Shown here: one piece after another, positions 1 through 9,490 of the stretch
Layout of the letters: every line of letters starts with the position of its first letter
Numbering within the stretch: position 1 is the stretch's first letter
NCBI GenBank assembly: GCA_030533445.1
Contig: CM060065.1
Location: 20,988,974 to 21,052,973, forward strand
Origin: Cyprinodon diabolis
Lineage: Eukaryota; Chordata; Actinopteri; Cyprinodontiformes; Cyprinodontidae
Direction of reading: 5' to 3'
Length of the DNA: 64,000 nt
Program-made: the position numbers and the translations under genes
The notes under the pieces: generated by a model
What the model was told of the DNA's origin: nothing
The model's database searches: none
The model's input: the letters and a program-made list of their open reading frames with translations, nothing else

Positions 1-1355
1 TCCAGCATAAACCAAAACATTTTTATATTACAATCGTTAGTTTTTTTAAACCGCCTACTTAATACTGGGCATAAAGGGCTTTTCCACATTTTCCTTGGTT
101 TCACTACGATGGGAGTGTGTCTGATATTGACAAAGCTGTATGTGATCTGACAAAAAAATGACAATTACCGCGATATCCCAATTAGAGCGATAATGTATTC
201 AGTTTTTGCTTATTTAGCCTGTAAAGGGTCCATTTCACAAAGTTTTCCAAACCTGAAATTAGAGAAATTTTTGGTTTTTTTCCGTTTCAGAAAGAGTTTG
301 TTTAACCTCTGTTTCAGTTAACATAGTAACATTCTCCCCAGAGTAAGAAGCAGGTCAGTTAGACACATCAGGTTTTAAAAATAAATATTGCATGTCCTTC
401 TTGATGAGGATCTTATTAAAGAATTAATTAACAAAGAATTAATGCGTACCTTTAATATTCAGATAATTATGTTTATGAGCACTTCTGTTTCCCCTCGCCA
501 TTCCATCCCATTCATCCACAACCTTATCCATCCTCACATTTGCAGCATGACAGACTTTTACACAGAACATTGTTGTGTGTATGAAAACAACATTATATAA
601 AATACAGCTGTACAGTCAAATAGCGCCAGTCCCATAGAATGGCTTCAGGGTGTTCCTCCTCTACCTTCTAGTTGGTTTCTTATGGCTGATAATATGCAGT
701 TTATCACTGATAAAAGCCGCTTTGGCTGTTTTTAAAACGGTAAGTTTCATTGACCTACTTTAAAGTTTTTATCTACATTATTTAAAGTGTACCAATCCAA
801 AAAATAAAAAATCAACTAAGTTTTAAAGGTTTACTTTGAATGAATCATACATTTCAGTCACACAGATTTAATCTGGTGATTAAAAACAACTCAGTTGACA
901 GGATATGAGATTTTTTTGTTTTTTGGTTTGCAACATGCAGATATTTTTTCTTTCCAATTCGTACAATACATGAAGAACTATTGAAATTATTTTCAGATTA
1001 CACATAAATAGATTAATAAAGTCCAGGGGGAAGGGTACTACCTTTGGATTAGGATTAGGATTCACTTGGTGATAACCTTCTGAGCGTCCTAGGAGGTAGG
1101 AGGCAAAATCTTAAGCCATTATATGGGACTGATAACCGCCAATAACGGCCATTTATTGGGATGACAACATCCAAAGCAGCACTTCCTGTTGCCTGTCCTC
1201 ATGGTAACTCGTGGAATCGGGGATTCACTGATAAACAATTCAGAGTTGAGGATCTGAGTCTGCTTGCTGAAGTGGACCCAATGTATTAAAATGTTTAGAG
1301 CAATTGAATTTCTTAGGTTAATAAGTTAAGTACTCCTTAAAAAAAAACAGCTCAC
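1..1355. other. galns intron 4 (partial), no gene seen
   Basis: AT-rich sequence with no exon-like match to the rest of GALNS on the minus strand. Short open frames at 388-600 and 880-1065 show no recognisable protein. I see no repeat family I can name. Confidence 0.6.
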
Positions 1356-1458
1356 CACTTGCCAACTATCTTGCTGACATAACCTTTTTTCTTCAGCATT
1401 TCAGGCAACAAAATCTCATCCTTGGATATTCCTCCCACTATCTCCTGTGGTGTGTAAG
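1356..1458 (-). CDS. galns: galns coding exon 4
   Basis: 103 nt encoding [11 protein letters not shown], then [19 protein letters not shown]. Acceptor CTGTAG, donor GTGAGC, phase 2. This is the last exon of the gene visible before the window edge. Confidence 0.95.
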
Positions 1459-4400
1459 CTACAGAAACAAAACCAAAAGAAAATAAATAAACATATTAGC
1501 ATGTAATCATATTACATGATAATAAGACATATATAAGCAATTAATTTAATGCAAAGATATAGTGCTTTATAACATGTATTCAAACCTTACAGATTTGTTT
1601 CCTGGTTTGCTATTCTGTCACACTTAAATGTTTGAGACAAAGATAACCCTAATAAACATTTCATTTTAAAGTGATTTCTATTCTTTAAAGATAAACTGCC
1701 CCACCCTTCTTTGTAGATTTTTATTATTCAGCCTCACTGAAGAGTCATTATTCATACAGCTCCTTCAACTGGCATTAGAGCAGTGCTTTGACTAGACCAC
1801 TTTGAAATTTCCTTTTTACTTTCCGTTTTTCTTTTTTTTAATTCAGTAAAAGGTAAATTGGGAAGCTTTGGATTATTTCTCCTAAGACATATTCCAAGTA
1901 TGCTCAAGGTCCCCAGCTGATGGTCTGGTGTTGCAGTTAGAAAATTCTGGCAGAGACCAAAATTTGTGTTTCCATCAAATACAGCAAGTTGTCTCTCATG
2001 AAAGTAGCAAAGCAACCCCAAACCCTCGCACTGCCTCTACCATGTTTATCTATTGGTATGATGGTGGTTCTCTTAATCCATGTTTAGATCCCTATACTAG
2101 GTGGGAGGCTCACCTAAATGAAAATGCAAACCAAATTTTTGGGGTATTTGTGGCGTAACAAGAACAAAAGAATAAATCTTGTCCAACTTTAACTGTTCAA
2201 GATGATCCAAAATTGGTTGGCCAATAATGCTACTGGATTATTGTTTAAGGCAGGACTTTTAGCTAAAACCAACCTGGCAGCACAGGATGTTTTGGATTTT
2301 GTGATCTCTTTTGGCACCTGCTGCTATTTTATTTGTTACCATGATTGGCTAAAGCTACTCTTCGATAGGCGGGCATAGACAGCTTGGAAGGTTCTGCTGA
2401 ATGTCCCTTCTTTCCTGGATCGGAGCAGTCCCAGATGAATATGGTGTAGAACTAAAGTGAGTAGTTACACATAATCAATCTGGCTTGCCAGGTTAAGGAA
2501 CACCACCTATGAAATTCAACTTTTATCTTTTCAATACAACTAATATTTCCTCAATGCTTTGGACTATGCTTTTTATTTCTTTTTGATCAAGTTTCCAACT
2601 CGTCCACATGTGTAGCATTTAATACCAGCTGAGTCCTAAACACATTATGGAGATGTGAATATTTAACTTAAATGAAGTTAGTGGGACTGGCAGTGTTTTA
2701 CTTGTTCCTTTTTCACCTCCTTTATGGTTCATGGAGTAATACTGGTAGACCAGCCAATCCTGGAAAGGTTCTCCACAGTTTCATGTTTTCTTCAAATGTG
2801 GATAACGGCTCTCACTATACTTCACTGGATAATGTTGTCATACAGGTTCTATTCACTAGATTTTTTAATTCTATTGGTCAGACACTAACCGGGTCAAGAT
2901 GTGGTGAGGACAACTAGACAAACAGAAAGTTGTTAATTGTAGTCAGTTTTTGAAACCGCCAATGAAAATAGACAGATTTTATTTCCATATAGGACTAATA
3001 TGGTTTGAATAACCTTTTTCCCTTAAACAAAATAAGAATTTGAAACCTCATTTTTAAAATTCACTCAGTTTATCTTCAAAAATAAAATTTGTTTGGTGAC
3101 CTGAAACACTTAAGCGTGAGGAAAAAAAAGCAAAGGAAGAAATCAGTAACTGTGTACAGCATAAAAACAATCCAAAACAAGACCTGATTATACACACCAT
3201 ATAGAAAGAGAACCTTTAACGAACATATTTAAAGCATGATGAGAGTTTACCATTCCTAGCGTGAGCATTAGTGGTGTAGAATCCATTCCTGACAGGGAGC
3301 CTCCCCGTGAGAAGTGCAGCTCTTGCTGTGGACAAAACAGATTTTAAGATTTCGAAATCCTTTATTTGAATATTCTTCATTCTTGCACCAATATGGACAC
3401 TGGAATGAAGTTGCTTAACATTTCACTGCAAAAAAAGATTAAAATACTTGATTTAATGTTTGTATTAAAGGCAAGGTACAGAATCAAACAGTTTTGTTTT
3501 AACAACGAATAATTATTCCTGAAAGTATTAGAGTACAAGATGTGTAAGTTCTTTTTTTATGTGGTCTGTCTTTGGCAGTCAGGTTTTGTTGCCTTCATGC
3601 ACCCACTGATTAGAACTTTTGGTAACTCGGACTCTTTTATGGCCTTGTACATAAAGTACAAGTAAAGTATGATGTGATTCCAAAAATATTTCATATGCAG
3701 CAAGTTCATTTAAGTCTTTCTGAAAATATAAAAATCTGATGTTTTTATAAAAGAAAATCTTAAGAAGAGATGTTACTTTGGGAACGATAGAACATTTAAT
3801 CGTGGTCTATTCTTTCAGAATGAAAATATCTTTGGAGTTTTTGCACGATGATTTCAACAGCATCTGAAAAAAAGGATATGACATTTCTAAAGCAGGAATT
3901 TTCCCCAGAACTAACTCTGGATTGTCACTCTACCACAGCTCCAGATATACCAGCTCCCCATAAATCAAATCTGGATGTATACTAAATGGTATCTAATTAT
4001 AAATGAGCATTCTGGCACCATTAATTTTTTTCTGAAGATTTTATGGTTAGTCAATGTAAAGGGCCTTTATTAAAACCAAGGCTGCAACTAACGATTATTT
4101 TGCAAAAAGATTATTCTGTCAATTATTTTCTAGATTGATCCATTAATAATCAGATAGCCAAAGGTTCCTTAAAGAAGACTTTTTTCTAAATTAATCCAGG
4201 TGAAACTAAAACTTTTCTACTTTAGGAGTTCTGGATAGAGCATATTGACAGAAAACAACGTTGTTGTTTTTTTTTATCTTAAATGCAAAATTTGTACTTT
4301 TTTCTTTTACAATTTGGTATAATTACAGCTCTCAATATGTCGATCTGTCTGCTAAAAGCATGTTTTACAGTCTGTGCAATCCTGTTATTAGTTGATGATT

Positions 4401-5263
4401 ATTTCAATAGTTTATTAATCCAATTAATTGCTTCAGCCCCAAGTCAAACACAAGAATACAATTCTTCACATAATAAAAAAATGACAAAAAAACAGATGGT
4501 ACCCAGGTTATCCTAGTTGTTAGATCTGCCACATGCTAATCATCAGATTCACTGTTTTGTGTAACATGTGGTGGCTTTTAAATATATGTAGCCAATCTAT
4601 TACTAAAAGTGAGAAAATATTTAACTTAAAACTAATTTTGGTTTAGTCAAACGTTTAATTTCACCTCATCTTCAAATAAAGGAACATTTGTGGAGTTTCC
4701 CAGGAAATGTTTATCATCACATCATGAGGAAGTTGTTTTTTAACTATAAAACAGCTAAAGGTATGAGAGTGAATAGACATATCAAATGTTGCAATATGAA
4801 ACACAAGCCTTGGTGACTTTTATATTTTGCACAAACGTCTCTGCTTACTCACATGGGGAACACAGTGGGTTGGCGGTGTAGAAGTTTGTTAGGAGCATCC
4901 CCTGGGTTGCCATGGCATCCAGGTTGGGGGTCTCTTTAGAAGGCTGACCGAGCACCCCCAAATCCCCCCAACCCATCTGAAAAAAACAGCACAGGAATCC
5001 AGTCACATGTTTGTAGAGGGATATATGCCAAAAAAAAACAACAACACGTGAACACAGAGTTAATAAAGGAAGTAGGAAACACACATAACTGCATAAATCG
5101 AGCATAAGCTGGGCTGTAAAATCAGTCTAAGTCAGAAAATACTTACGTCATCCATGAGCATGATGATAATGTTTGGTGATGAACCATTTGACAGCTTTTC
5201 TGTCAATGAACAACATATCGTTATACTAAGAAGAAGAAAACTTGTTCTACAGACTGCTTTCAT
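1356..5263 (-). CDS. galns: N-acetylgalactosamine-6-sulfatase, 5' half (partial, runs off the left edge)
   Basis: Lysosomal sulfatase that removes 6-sulfate from N-acetylgalactosamine in chondroitin-6-sulfate and from galactose in keratan sulfate. Four coding exons read on the minus strand: 5147-5263, 4853-4976, 3251-3325 and 1356-1458, giving 139 codons plus two bases, all joined in frame at GT-AG sites. Residues 1-21 form a hydrophobic signal peptide. The metal-binding pair MDD closes exon 1 (D38, D39), MGWGDLG opens exon 2, and the sulfatase signature CSPSR (C78, the cysteine converted to formylglycine) is split across exons 2 and 3. The downstream text matches GALNS ([34 protein letters not shown]) rather than ARSA or ARSB. 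The last codon seen is the Trp split at 1356. The rest of the enzyme lies outside the window; 1-1355 holds no exon I can recognise. The gene is head to head with trappc2l, as in mammals. Confidence 0.96.
1459..3250. other. galns intron 3, unrecognised
   Basis: Intronic sequence. Between about 1690 and 2930 there are scattered open stretches on both strands (1752-2021 minus, 1928-2158 plus, 2672-2917 plus) that look like the remains of a degraded mobile element, but I could not match them to a family. Confidence 0.4.
3251..3325 (-). CDS. galns: galns coding exon 3
   Basis: 75 nt. The split codon completes Ser of CSPSR, followed by [20 protein letters not shown]. The Arg of the sulfatase signature is the first whole codon. 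Acceptor CCACAG, donor GTAAAC. Confidence 0.95.
4077..4441. repeat. Small fold-back element of the GGCTGCAACTAAC family (nonautonomous DNA-transposon-like)
   Basis: Lies in galns intron 2. The left end reads AAGGCTGCAACTAACGATTA and the right end, reverse complemented, begins GGGGCTGAAGCAATTAA, so the ends are imperfect inverted repeats. A shorter relative sits at 12428-12500. This opening is common in fish genomes. No clean target-site duplication is visible. Confidence 0.55.
4853..4976 (-). CDS. galns: galns coding exon 2 (holds the active-site cysteine)
   Basis: 124 nt after a TTTTTTCAG acceptor. It encodes MGWGDLG, then ETPNLD, and ends at NPLCSP plus one base before a GTGAGT donor. The Cys is the residue modified to formylglycine in this family. 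Confidence 0.96.
5147..5263 (-). CDS. galns: galns coding exon 1
   Basis: Start codon at 5263-5261 followed by a signal peptide rich in Leu and Ile, then [11 protein letters not shown], the usual first strand of the sulfatase fold. The exon is 117 nt (39 codons) and ends in phase 0 at a GTAAGT donor. The start was chosen because it opens directly onto the signal peptide; the ATG 17 nt upstream only makes a six-codon uORF. Confidence 0.94.
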
Positions 5264-5280
5264 TGCTGTGTTGAAGTCAT
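5260..5280 (-). promoter_or_regulatory. Upstream ORF in the galns 5' leader, stop overlapping the main ATG
   Basis: A six-codon ORF (MTSTQQ) starts at 5280 and its TGA overlaps the galns start codon as ATGA. Such a start-stop overlap would leave galns translation dependent on leaky scanning or re-initiation. Whether the transcript begins upstream of 5280 is not shown by the sequence. Confidence 0.5.
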
Positions 5281-5730
5281 ATGAGCGCTAGCATCACGGA
5301 AGAGGCATGTTGCATTCGCGTCCATCTGCCAACACATTTACGCCTGGAATGAAACAAGCTTATACTTATTTTTACTGTTAATTTTACATTCACTTTAATT
5401 TATACTTTTTAAGCTCAATTTACTGTCAGTTAAACGTTATAAAATATTAAATATATGTATGCTTTGTTGTATTCGTTAAACGAATCTCTTAAAATCGCAG
5501 TAATGTTTATATTACCCAGACAAAAATAATACAGAGATAATGCATACAAATTTTTATCAATTTAAAAAAAATAATTCACGATAAAACCCTACAGATATTG
5601 CTAATATAGCACGTTGTCTCCTTAAATCAGATCTCAAATGGATTTCTGATTAGACACTCGTATTTTTCTTCAGCATTTGAATGCAACTGATCACGTGACA
5701 GCAGCAGTCAGCTGCAGGGAGAACAAAAAC
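5264..5730. promoter_or_regulatory. Shared divergent promoter of galns and trappc2l
   Basis: 467 bp separate the two opposing start codons. This head-to-head arrangement is also that of human GALNS and TRAPPC2L. No clear TATA box faces either gene at a fixed distance. A TCACGTGAC box is at 5691-5699, just upstream of trappc2l. The transcription start sites are not determinable here. Confidence 0.75.
5690..5699. promoter_or_regulatory. E-box of CLEAR type (ATCACGTGAC)
   Basis: Nine of ten bases match the palindromic CLEAR consensus GTCACGTGAC bound by TFEB/TFE3 and also by USF. It lies 32 bp before the trappc2l ATG and about 430 bp before the galns ATG. Lysosomal enzyme genes such as galns are typical TFEB targets; use of this site is inferred. 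Confidence 0.5.
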
Positions 5731-5763
5731 ATGGCGGTTTGCATAGCAGTGATCGCTAAAGAG
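5731..5763 (+). CDS. trappc2l: trappc2l coding exon 1
   Basis: Eleven codons, [11 protein letters not shown], ending in phase 0 at a GTACCG donor. Too short to stand out as an ORF but identical in layout to the known N-terminus. Confidence 0.95.
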
Positions 5764-8716
5764 GTACCGATATCTCGTTAATAATTTTATTGTAAGGTAC
5801 TTTATAGGGTTAAGGGGTTTTCGCAAAACCATTAAGCGCTTCTAGGAGATTTTCAGCTTCTTGTCTACGACCAGTATTAGATAATAACGCAATGCTAATG
5901 TTAGCATCGTACTGGCTATCCTACTGTTTCCATTTCCGACTTCTTTTTTTCAGAGATCTTAAAGATTTATTTATGAAATGTTTTGCTTTCATTGTCTTCT
6001 GACATTTTCCCCAGAACTACCCACTATACATACGCAGTGTGCCATCTCAAAACGAGTTGAAATTCCACTACACGGTTCACACCTCTCTGGATGTGGTGGA
6101 GGAGAAGGTCTCAGCTGTGGGGAAATCCATAGGTGACCAGAGGGAACTCTACCTGGGTCTGCTCTATCCAACTGAAGACTATAAAGTGTATCCTTTACTT
6201 TTAAACCCCAGCCACTACGAATATACATATCATTATTGATTATACTTTAAGGAGAAAACGTTTAGTTCACTCAAAGTTTTGTGTTTTGGTGCCTTTTTTG
6301 TGTCCTTAACGGAGGAAATAGATATGGGTATGTAACCAACTCCAAGGTTAAATTTGTGATTGTTGTGGACTCCTCCAATACATCATTACGAGACAATGAA
6401 ATACGAAGTGTAAGTATATCCTTTTTACTTTTATTTAGTTACAGGACATAAAAAAACATTGATGTCTCTGTGTTTTTCCATTTATTTGAATCCATGTCAT
6501 CTGTCAGTCTGTTATTGTTCTATTATGTATTAAAATAACTGTGACTTTATTTACTTTACCACAATGGCATCATTTTATTAAACACCTGTGTGGTGAATGT
6601 CACAATTTTTACAGAGGTTTAGATGATCAAGCAACTATTATTTCCTATTTCGGGGCCCTGTTTTAGAGCCTGGGGTTAATCTTTTCTGTGTAGAGAGCAG
6701 GTGACCTGAGTCCACTTTGTTGGTAAGCTTCTTGATATGCAGGATTTTCAGTTTCAGCACAGGGATCGGCCAACTCAACTCTGAGTTAAGCCAGCCCAGA
6801 GTTCAGGGTAAGCACAAATGTATTAAGAAGCTCTCATCAGTGGAATGCTAAAAATAGTATCCATCATGGCAATAGAGGAAATAAGAAGCAGAGTACAGTT
6901 AAAGCATGATTGAGGATTAGATGAAGAATTAAAGTCTTCAACATAACACGTGTGGGAAATATGTTTCTGGGTGTTATCTAGCAGGACCTACCAGTAAATC
7001 AAGATAAAATCTAAAAATGCAATTAAATGAGGTGTCAGCTTTTGTTATTTTGAGGCGTTTTACCTACTGAACGACACTTAACAAATATTATAAATATGTA
7101 CGAATTTAAGCCTTGGTTAATGACCTATAGACAAAAAGAGAACACATGTAACTGAAATGTTTTCTGACCCTCTCTTTGAAATAGCTGTACAATCATATTT
7201 ACAACAATACCTGGAAACATGTTTAAACAAATAAAGAGAACCTAAAAATATAAATAAACAAAAAACAAATATATCCTTTATTTAGTTAAGAAACAATTCA
7301 TGTGAATATCAAATATGCTTCCAGTTATGCTTGGAAACCCAGAACTATACAAGTGGATATTGCTTGAAATCTCGGAATGTGATACATTACATACTAAATT
7401 ATTGCCTTTAACTAATACCAGCAGGTCTGCATGTTTTATTTTATTCATGTGGATTTTTAAAAAGGAAAAATAAAACTGTATGTGTTGGGGTTGTAATGTA
7501 AATACAATGCTACATTCCAAGTTATTGGAGCTTTTCCCTTTGCAAAGCTGAGTTATAAAATAATTGAACAAAACCTAAGCTGATCAGTGAAGAGAAAAAC
7601 AAGACTTGAGTGCTTGGACACCATGTCAGGAAGGAAAACAGTTCCTAGAAATTATGATCTAGTGGGCATTTGGACTAAGGCTGCTCAGTGGCGCAGTTGG
7701 GTAGCACTGCTGCTTTTCAGCAAGAAGATTCTGGGTTTGATTCCCGCCCCAGTGTCTTTCTGCATGGAGTTTGCATGTTCTCCCTGAGCATTCGTGGGTT
7801 CTCTCCGGGTACTCCGGCTTCGTCCCAAAGTCCAAAAACATGACTTAGGTTAATTGGCTTCTCTAAATTATCATTAGGTGTGTGAATGGTTGTCTCTATG
7901 TTGCCCTGTGATGGACTGGCGACCTGCCTCTCGCCCGTAGACAACTGGAGATCACCAGCACCCCTCGTGATCCCACTTGGAATTAAGCGTGTGAAGAAAA
8001 TGGATGGAATGCATTTGGACTAGTTAATAAGGCATTTTGGGCATTTATCACTGAATCCCTGACAGTTTGCACACAGCATAAAAATGAAGTGCATTGTCAT
8101 ACGATCTCTGGCTGACATTTTAAACTGAATCCTGATGAAAACTTTGCTTATTAATATATGGCTCCGTATTAAAATGCAGCATAATGAGCAGTTCCTCACA
8201 AGATCTACAGGGTCCTTTTTTAAAGGACACACCATTTCTGGTGCTTTTCTTGTTTGAACTCCCCTTCTATGTGCAACACTCAACGTCAACCAGTCATTGA
8301 GTAATTTGTGGTATAAATTACCATCTATACCAGCCATCTAAAAATCTGGAACATTCAGGGACTTATCTTGAACTTATTCAGATTTCTCATGTATCCCCCT
8401 TTCTGAAACAGCCCTGATGTATTCATATTAAAAACAAAGGTTTTTAACAATCTATGTTCATCTCATTCAGTGCTGATCATGTTTATACTGTTTTGTATTT
8501 CAGATGTTTAGAAAATTGCACAACTCTTTCACCGATGTAATGTGCAACCCATTCTATAATCCTGGGGATCCAATTCAATCAAAGTAAGATTGTTTTTCTT
8601 TTTACATCTGCTTCAGAGAAAAAAAAAAAAGGTTTAAAATTTATTTGAACTTTTTCTCTTCATTCTTCAGGGCCTTCAATGGAATAGTCTCTGGAATGAT
8701 GGTTCAAACAGGCTGA
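5731..8716 (+). CDS. trappc2l: Trafficking protein particle complex subunit 2-like
   Basis: Small longin-fold subunit of the TRAPP tethering complexes (counterpart of yeast Tca17), acting on vesicle traffic at the Golgi. Five coding exons: 5731-5763, 6015-6187, 6322-6409, 8504-8583 and 8671-8716, giving 420 nt and 139 aa, one residue shorter than I recall for the human protein. The text matches the family along its length: [85 protein letters not shown]. The start is the first ATG of the conserved N-terminus. All joins keep frame with GT-AG sites. The gene shares its promoter with galns and converges on pabpn1l. Intron 3 holds a SINE (7678-8010). Nothing is missing. Confidence 0.98.
6015..6187 (+). 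CDS. trappc2l: trappc2l coding exon 2
   Basis: 173 nt from NYPLYIRS to the split Val codon of YKV. Acceptor TTTTCCCCAG, donor GTATCC. It encodes most of the first half of the longin domain. Confidence 0.97.
6322..6409 (+). CDS. trappc2l: trappc2l coding exon 3
   Basis: 88 nt encoding [19 protein letters not shown] and LRDNEIRS, ending at a GTAAGT donor. The acceptor (AAATAG) has little pyrimidine next to it, but a good branch-point-like TCCTTAAC lies upstream. Confidence 0.95.
6410..8503. other. trappc2l intron 3
   Basis: Non-coding. Apart from the SINE at 7678-8010 and AT-rich sequence I recognise nothing. The minus-strand open frames at 7278-7571 and 8020-8337 have no recognisable product. 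Confidence 0.7.
7678..8010 (+). mobile_element. tRNA-headed SINE with perfect 12-bp target-site duplication
   Basis: The head has pol III promoter-like boxes: GTGGCGCAGTTGGGTAGC resembles box A and GGGTTTGATTCCCG resembles box B. The body (GGAGTTTGCATGTTCTCC, CCAAAAACATGAC) and tail (AAAATGGATGGA) are those of a SINE-like repeat very common in teleosts. It is flanked by GCATTTGGACTA at 7666-7677 and 8011-8022, which shows retroposition into trappc2l intron 3. Confidence 0.85.
8504..8583 (+). CDS. trappc2l: trappc2l coding exon 4
   Basis: 80 nt encoding [20 protein letters not shown] and GDPIQS plus two bases. Acceptor TTTCAG, donor GTAAGA. Confidence 0.96.
8671..8716 (+). CDS. trappc2l: trappc2l coding exon 5 and stop
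   Basis: 46 nt encoding (K)[14 protein letters not shown] and TGA at 8714-8716. Acceptor CATTCTTCAG. The C-terminal residues are slightly diverged from mammals. Confidence 0.95.
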
Positions 8717-8793
8717 CATCTCATCCAGTTAACCTTTGAGCATCCACTGTACATATGACCCTTTTTCCTTTCTACATGTCTTTACTCTTGGAA

Positions 8794-8815
8794 AATAAAA
8801 ATAAAACTTAATAAA
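8794..8815 (+). promoter_or_regulatory. Poly(A) signals of trappc2l
   Basis: Three AATAAA hexamers at 8794-8799, 8800-8805 and 8810-8815, about 80-100 nt after the stop, giving a very short 3' UTR. Confidence 0.8.
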
Positions 8816-8875
8816 CCTGAACTGCTGTTTCACATGATTTTAAATAGATTACTACACTTGGAGTGTTGAATTATT

Positions 8876-8885
8876 TTTATTTATT
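8876..8885 (-). promoter_or_regulatory. Poly(A) signals of pabpn1l
   Basis: On the minus strand AATAAATAAA supplies two overlapping hexamers, about 276 nt after the pabpn1l stop at 9161. Cleavage would fall near 8850-8870, facing the trappc2l signals. Confidence 0.7.
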
Positions 8886-9160
8886 TAAGTAGCAAAGAGC
8901 TTGTCAGTTACACACAGAAGGGTTACACATTACAAAACAAAACCACAGTTTTTAAAAACAGATGCAGCTTGAGAACCGTCACATGCATTCACAGCGTCAA
9001 CCTTATGACAGATTAATCCCAGTCAGTTTTTCTAAGATCTCACCTGGATGAATAGTTGACACATTAGCCAATGCTAGACATCATAATACTTAAATTATGC
9101 TGGAAAGCATTTACAGTTTAAAAAACACAACCAATCATCCAACAAACTCGTTTAGTAGTG

Positions 9161-9490
9161 CTAACGCTGCTGAGGGTAATGCTGTCCACTTGACGCGGCC
9201 CCAAGATCCTCTGAAGGTGGCGTGATGAGGAGGAGACAGGGGTAACGTTTTGGAGTTTGTTCATGGTAGTCCATGTGGCCCCACTGTCTCTTTCCTGGCG
9301 ATGGTCCTCCGTAATAAGGGTGGGGGGGCTGGTGCTGTGGTCTTGAAGACTGATACCGGAATCTGCCTCGAGAACTGTTCTGGTACCTGGGGGGACGGTA
9401 GCCACGGCCTCTTCCTCTGGTGTGACCTCCTCTGTGTCCTCCCCTGTCCGTGGTGCTGATACCAGGCATGTTGGTTCTTTTGGGCAACAC
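9161..9490 (-). CDS. pabpn1l: pabpn1l coding exon 6 (Arg/Gly-rich tail, stop)
   Basis: 330 nt from [18 protein letters not shown] through repeated RG and RGRG and a Pro/Tyr/Gln-rich stretch to TAG at 9161-9163. Arg/Gly motifs of this kind are methylated in PABPN1. The last 25 residues are not recognisable in mammals. Confidence 0.93.
   Translation of the reverse strand: MLPKRTNMPGISTTDRGGHRGGHTRGRGRGYRPPRYQNSSRGRFRYQSSRPQHQPPHPYYGGPSPGKRQWGHMDYHEQTPKRYPCLLLITPPSEDLGAASSGQHYPQQR

Noticed and set aside
1690..2930. Possible degraded mobile element or old viral remnant in galns intron 3
   Set aside because: Several short frames exist on both strands, but none gives a motif that I can assign to a family.
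7683..7760. A tRNA gene, from box A/B-like sequence
   Set aside because: The boxes belong to the SINE head; no cloverleaf or acceptor stem, and the element continues into a 330-bp SINE body with target duplications.
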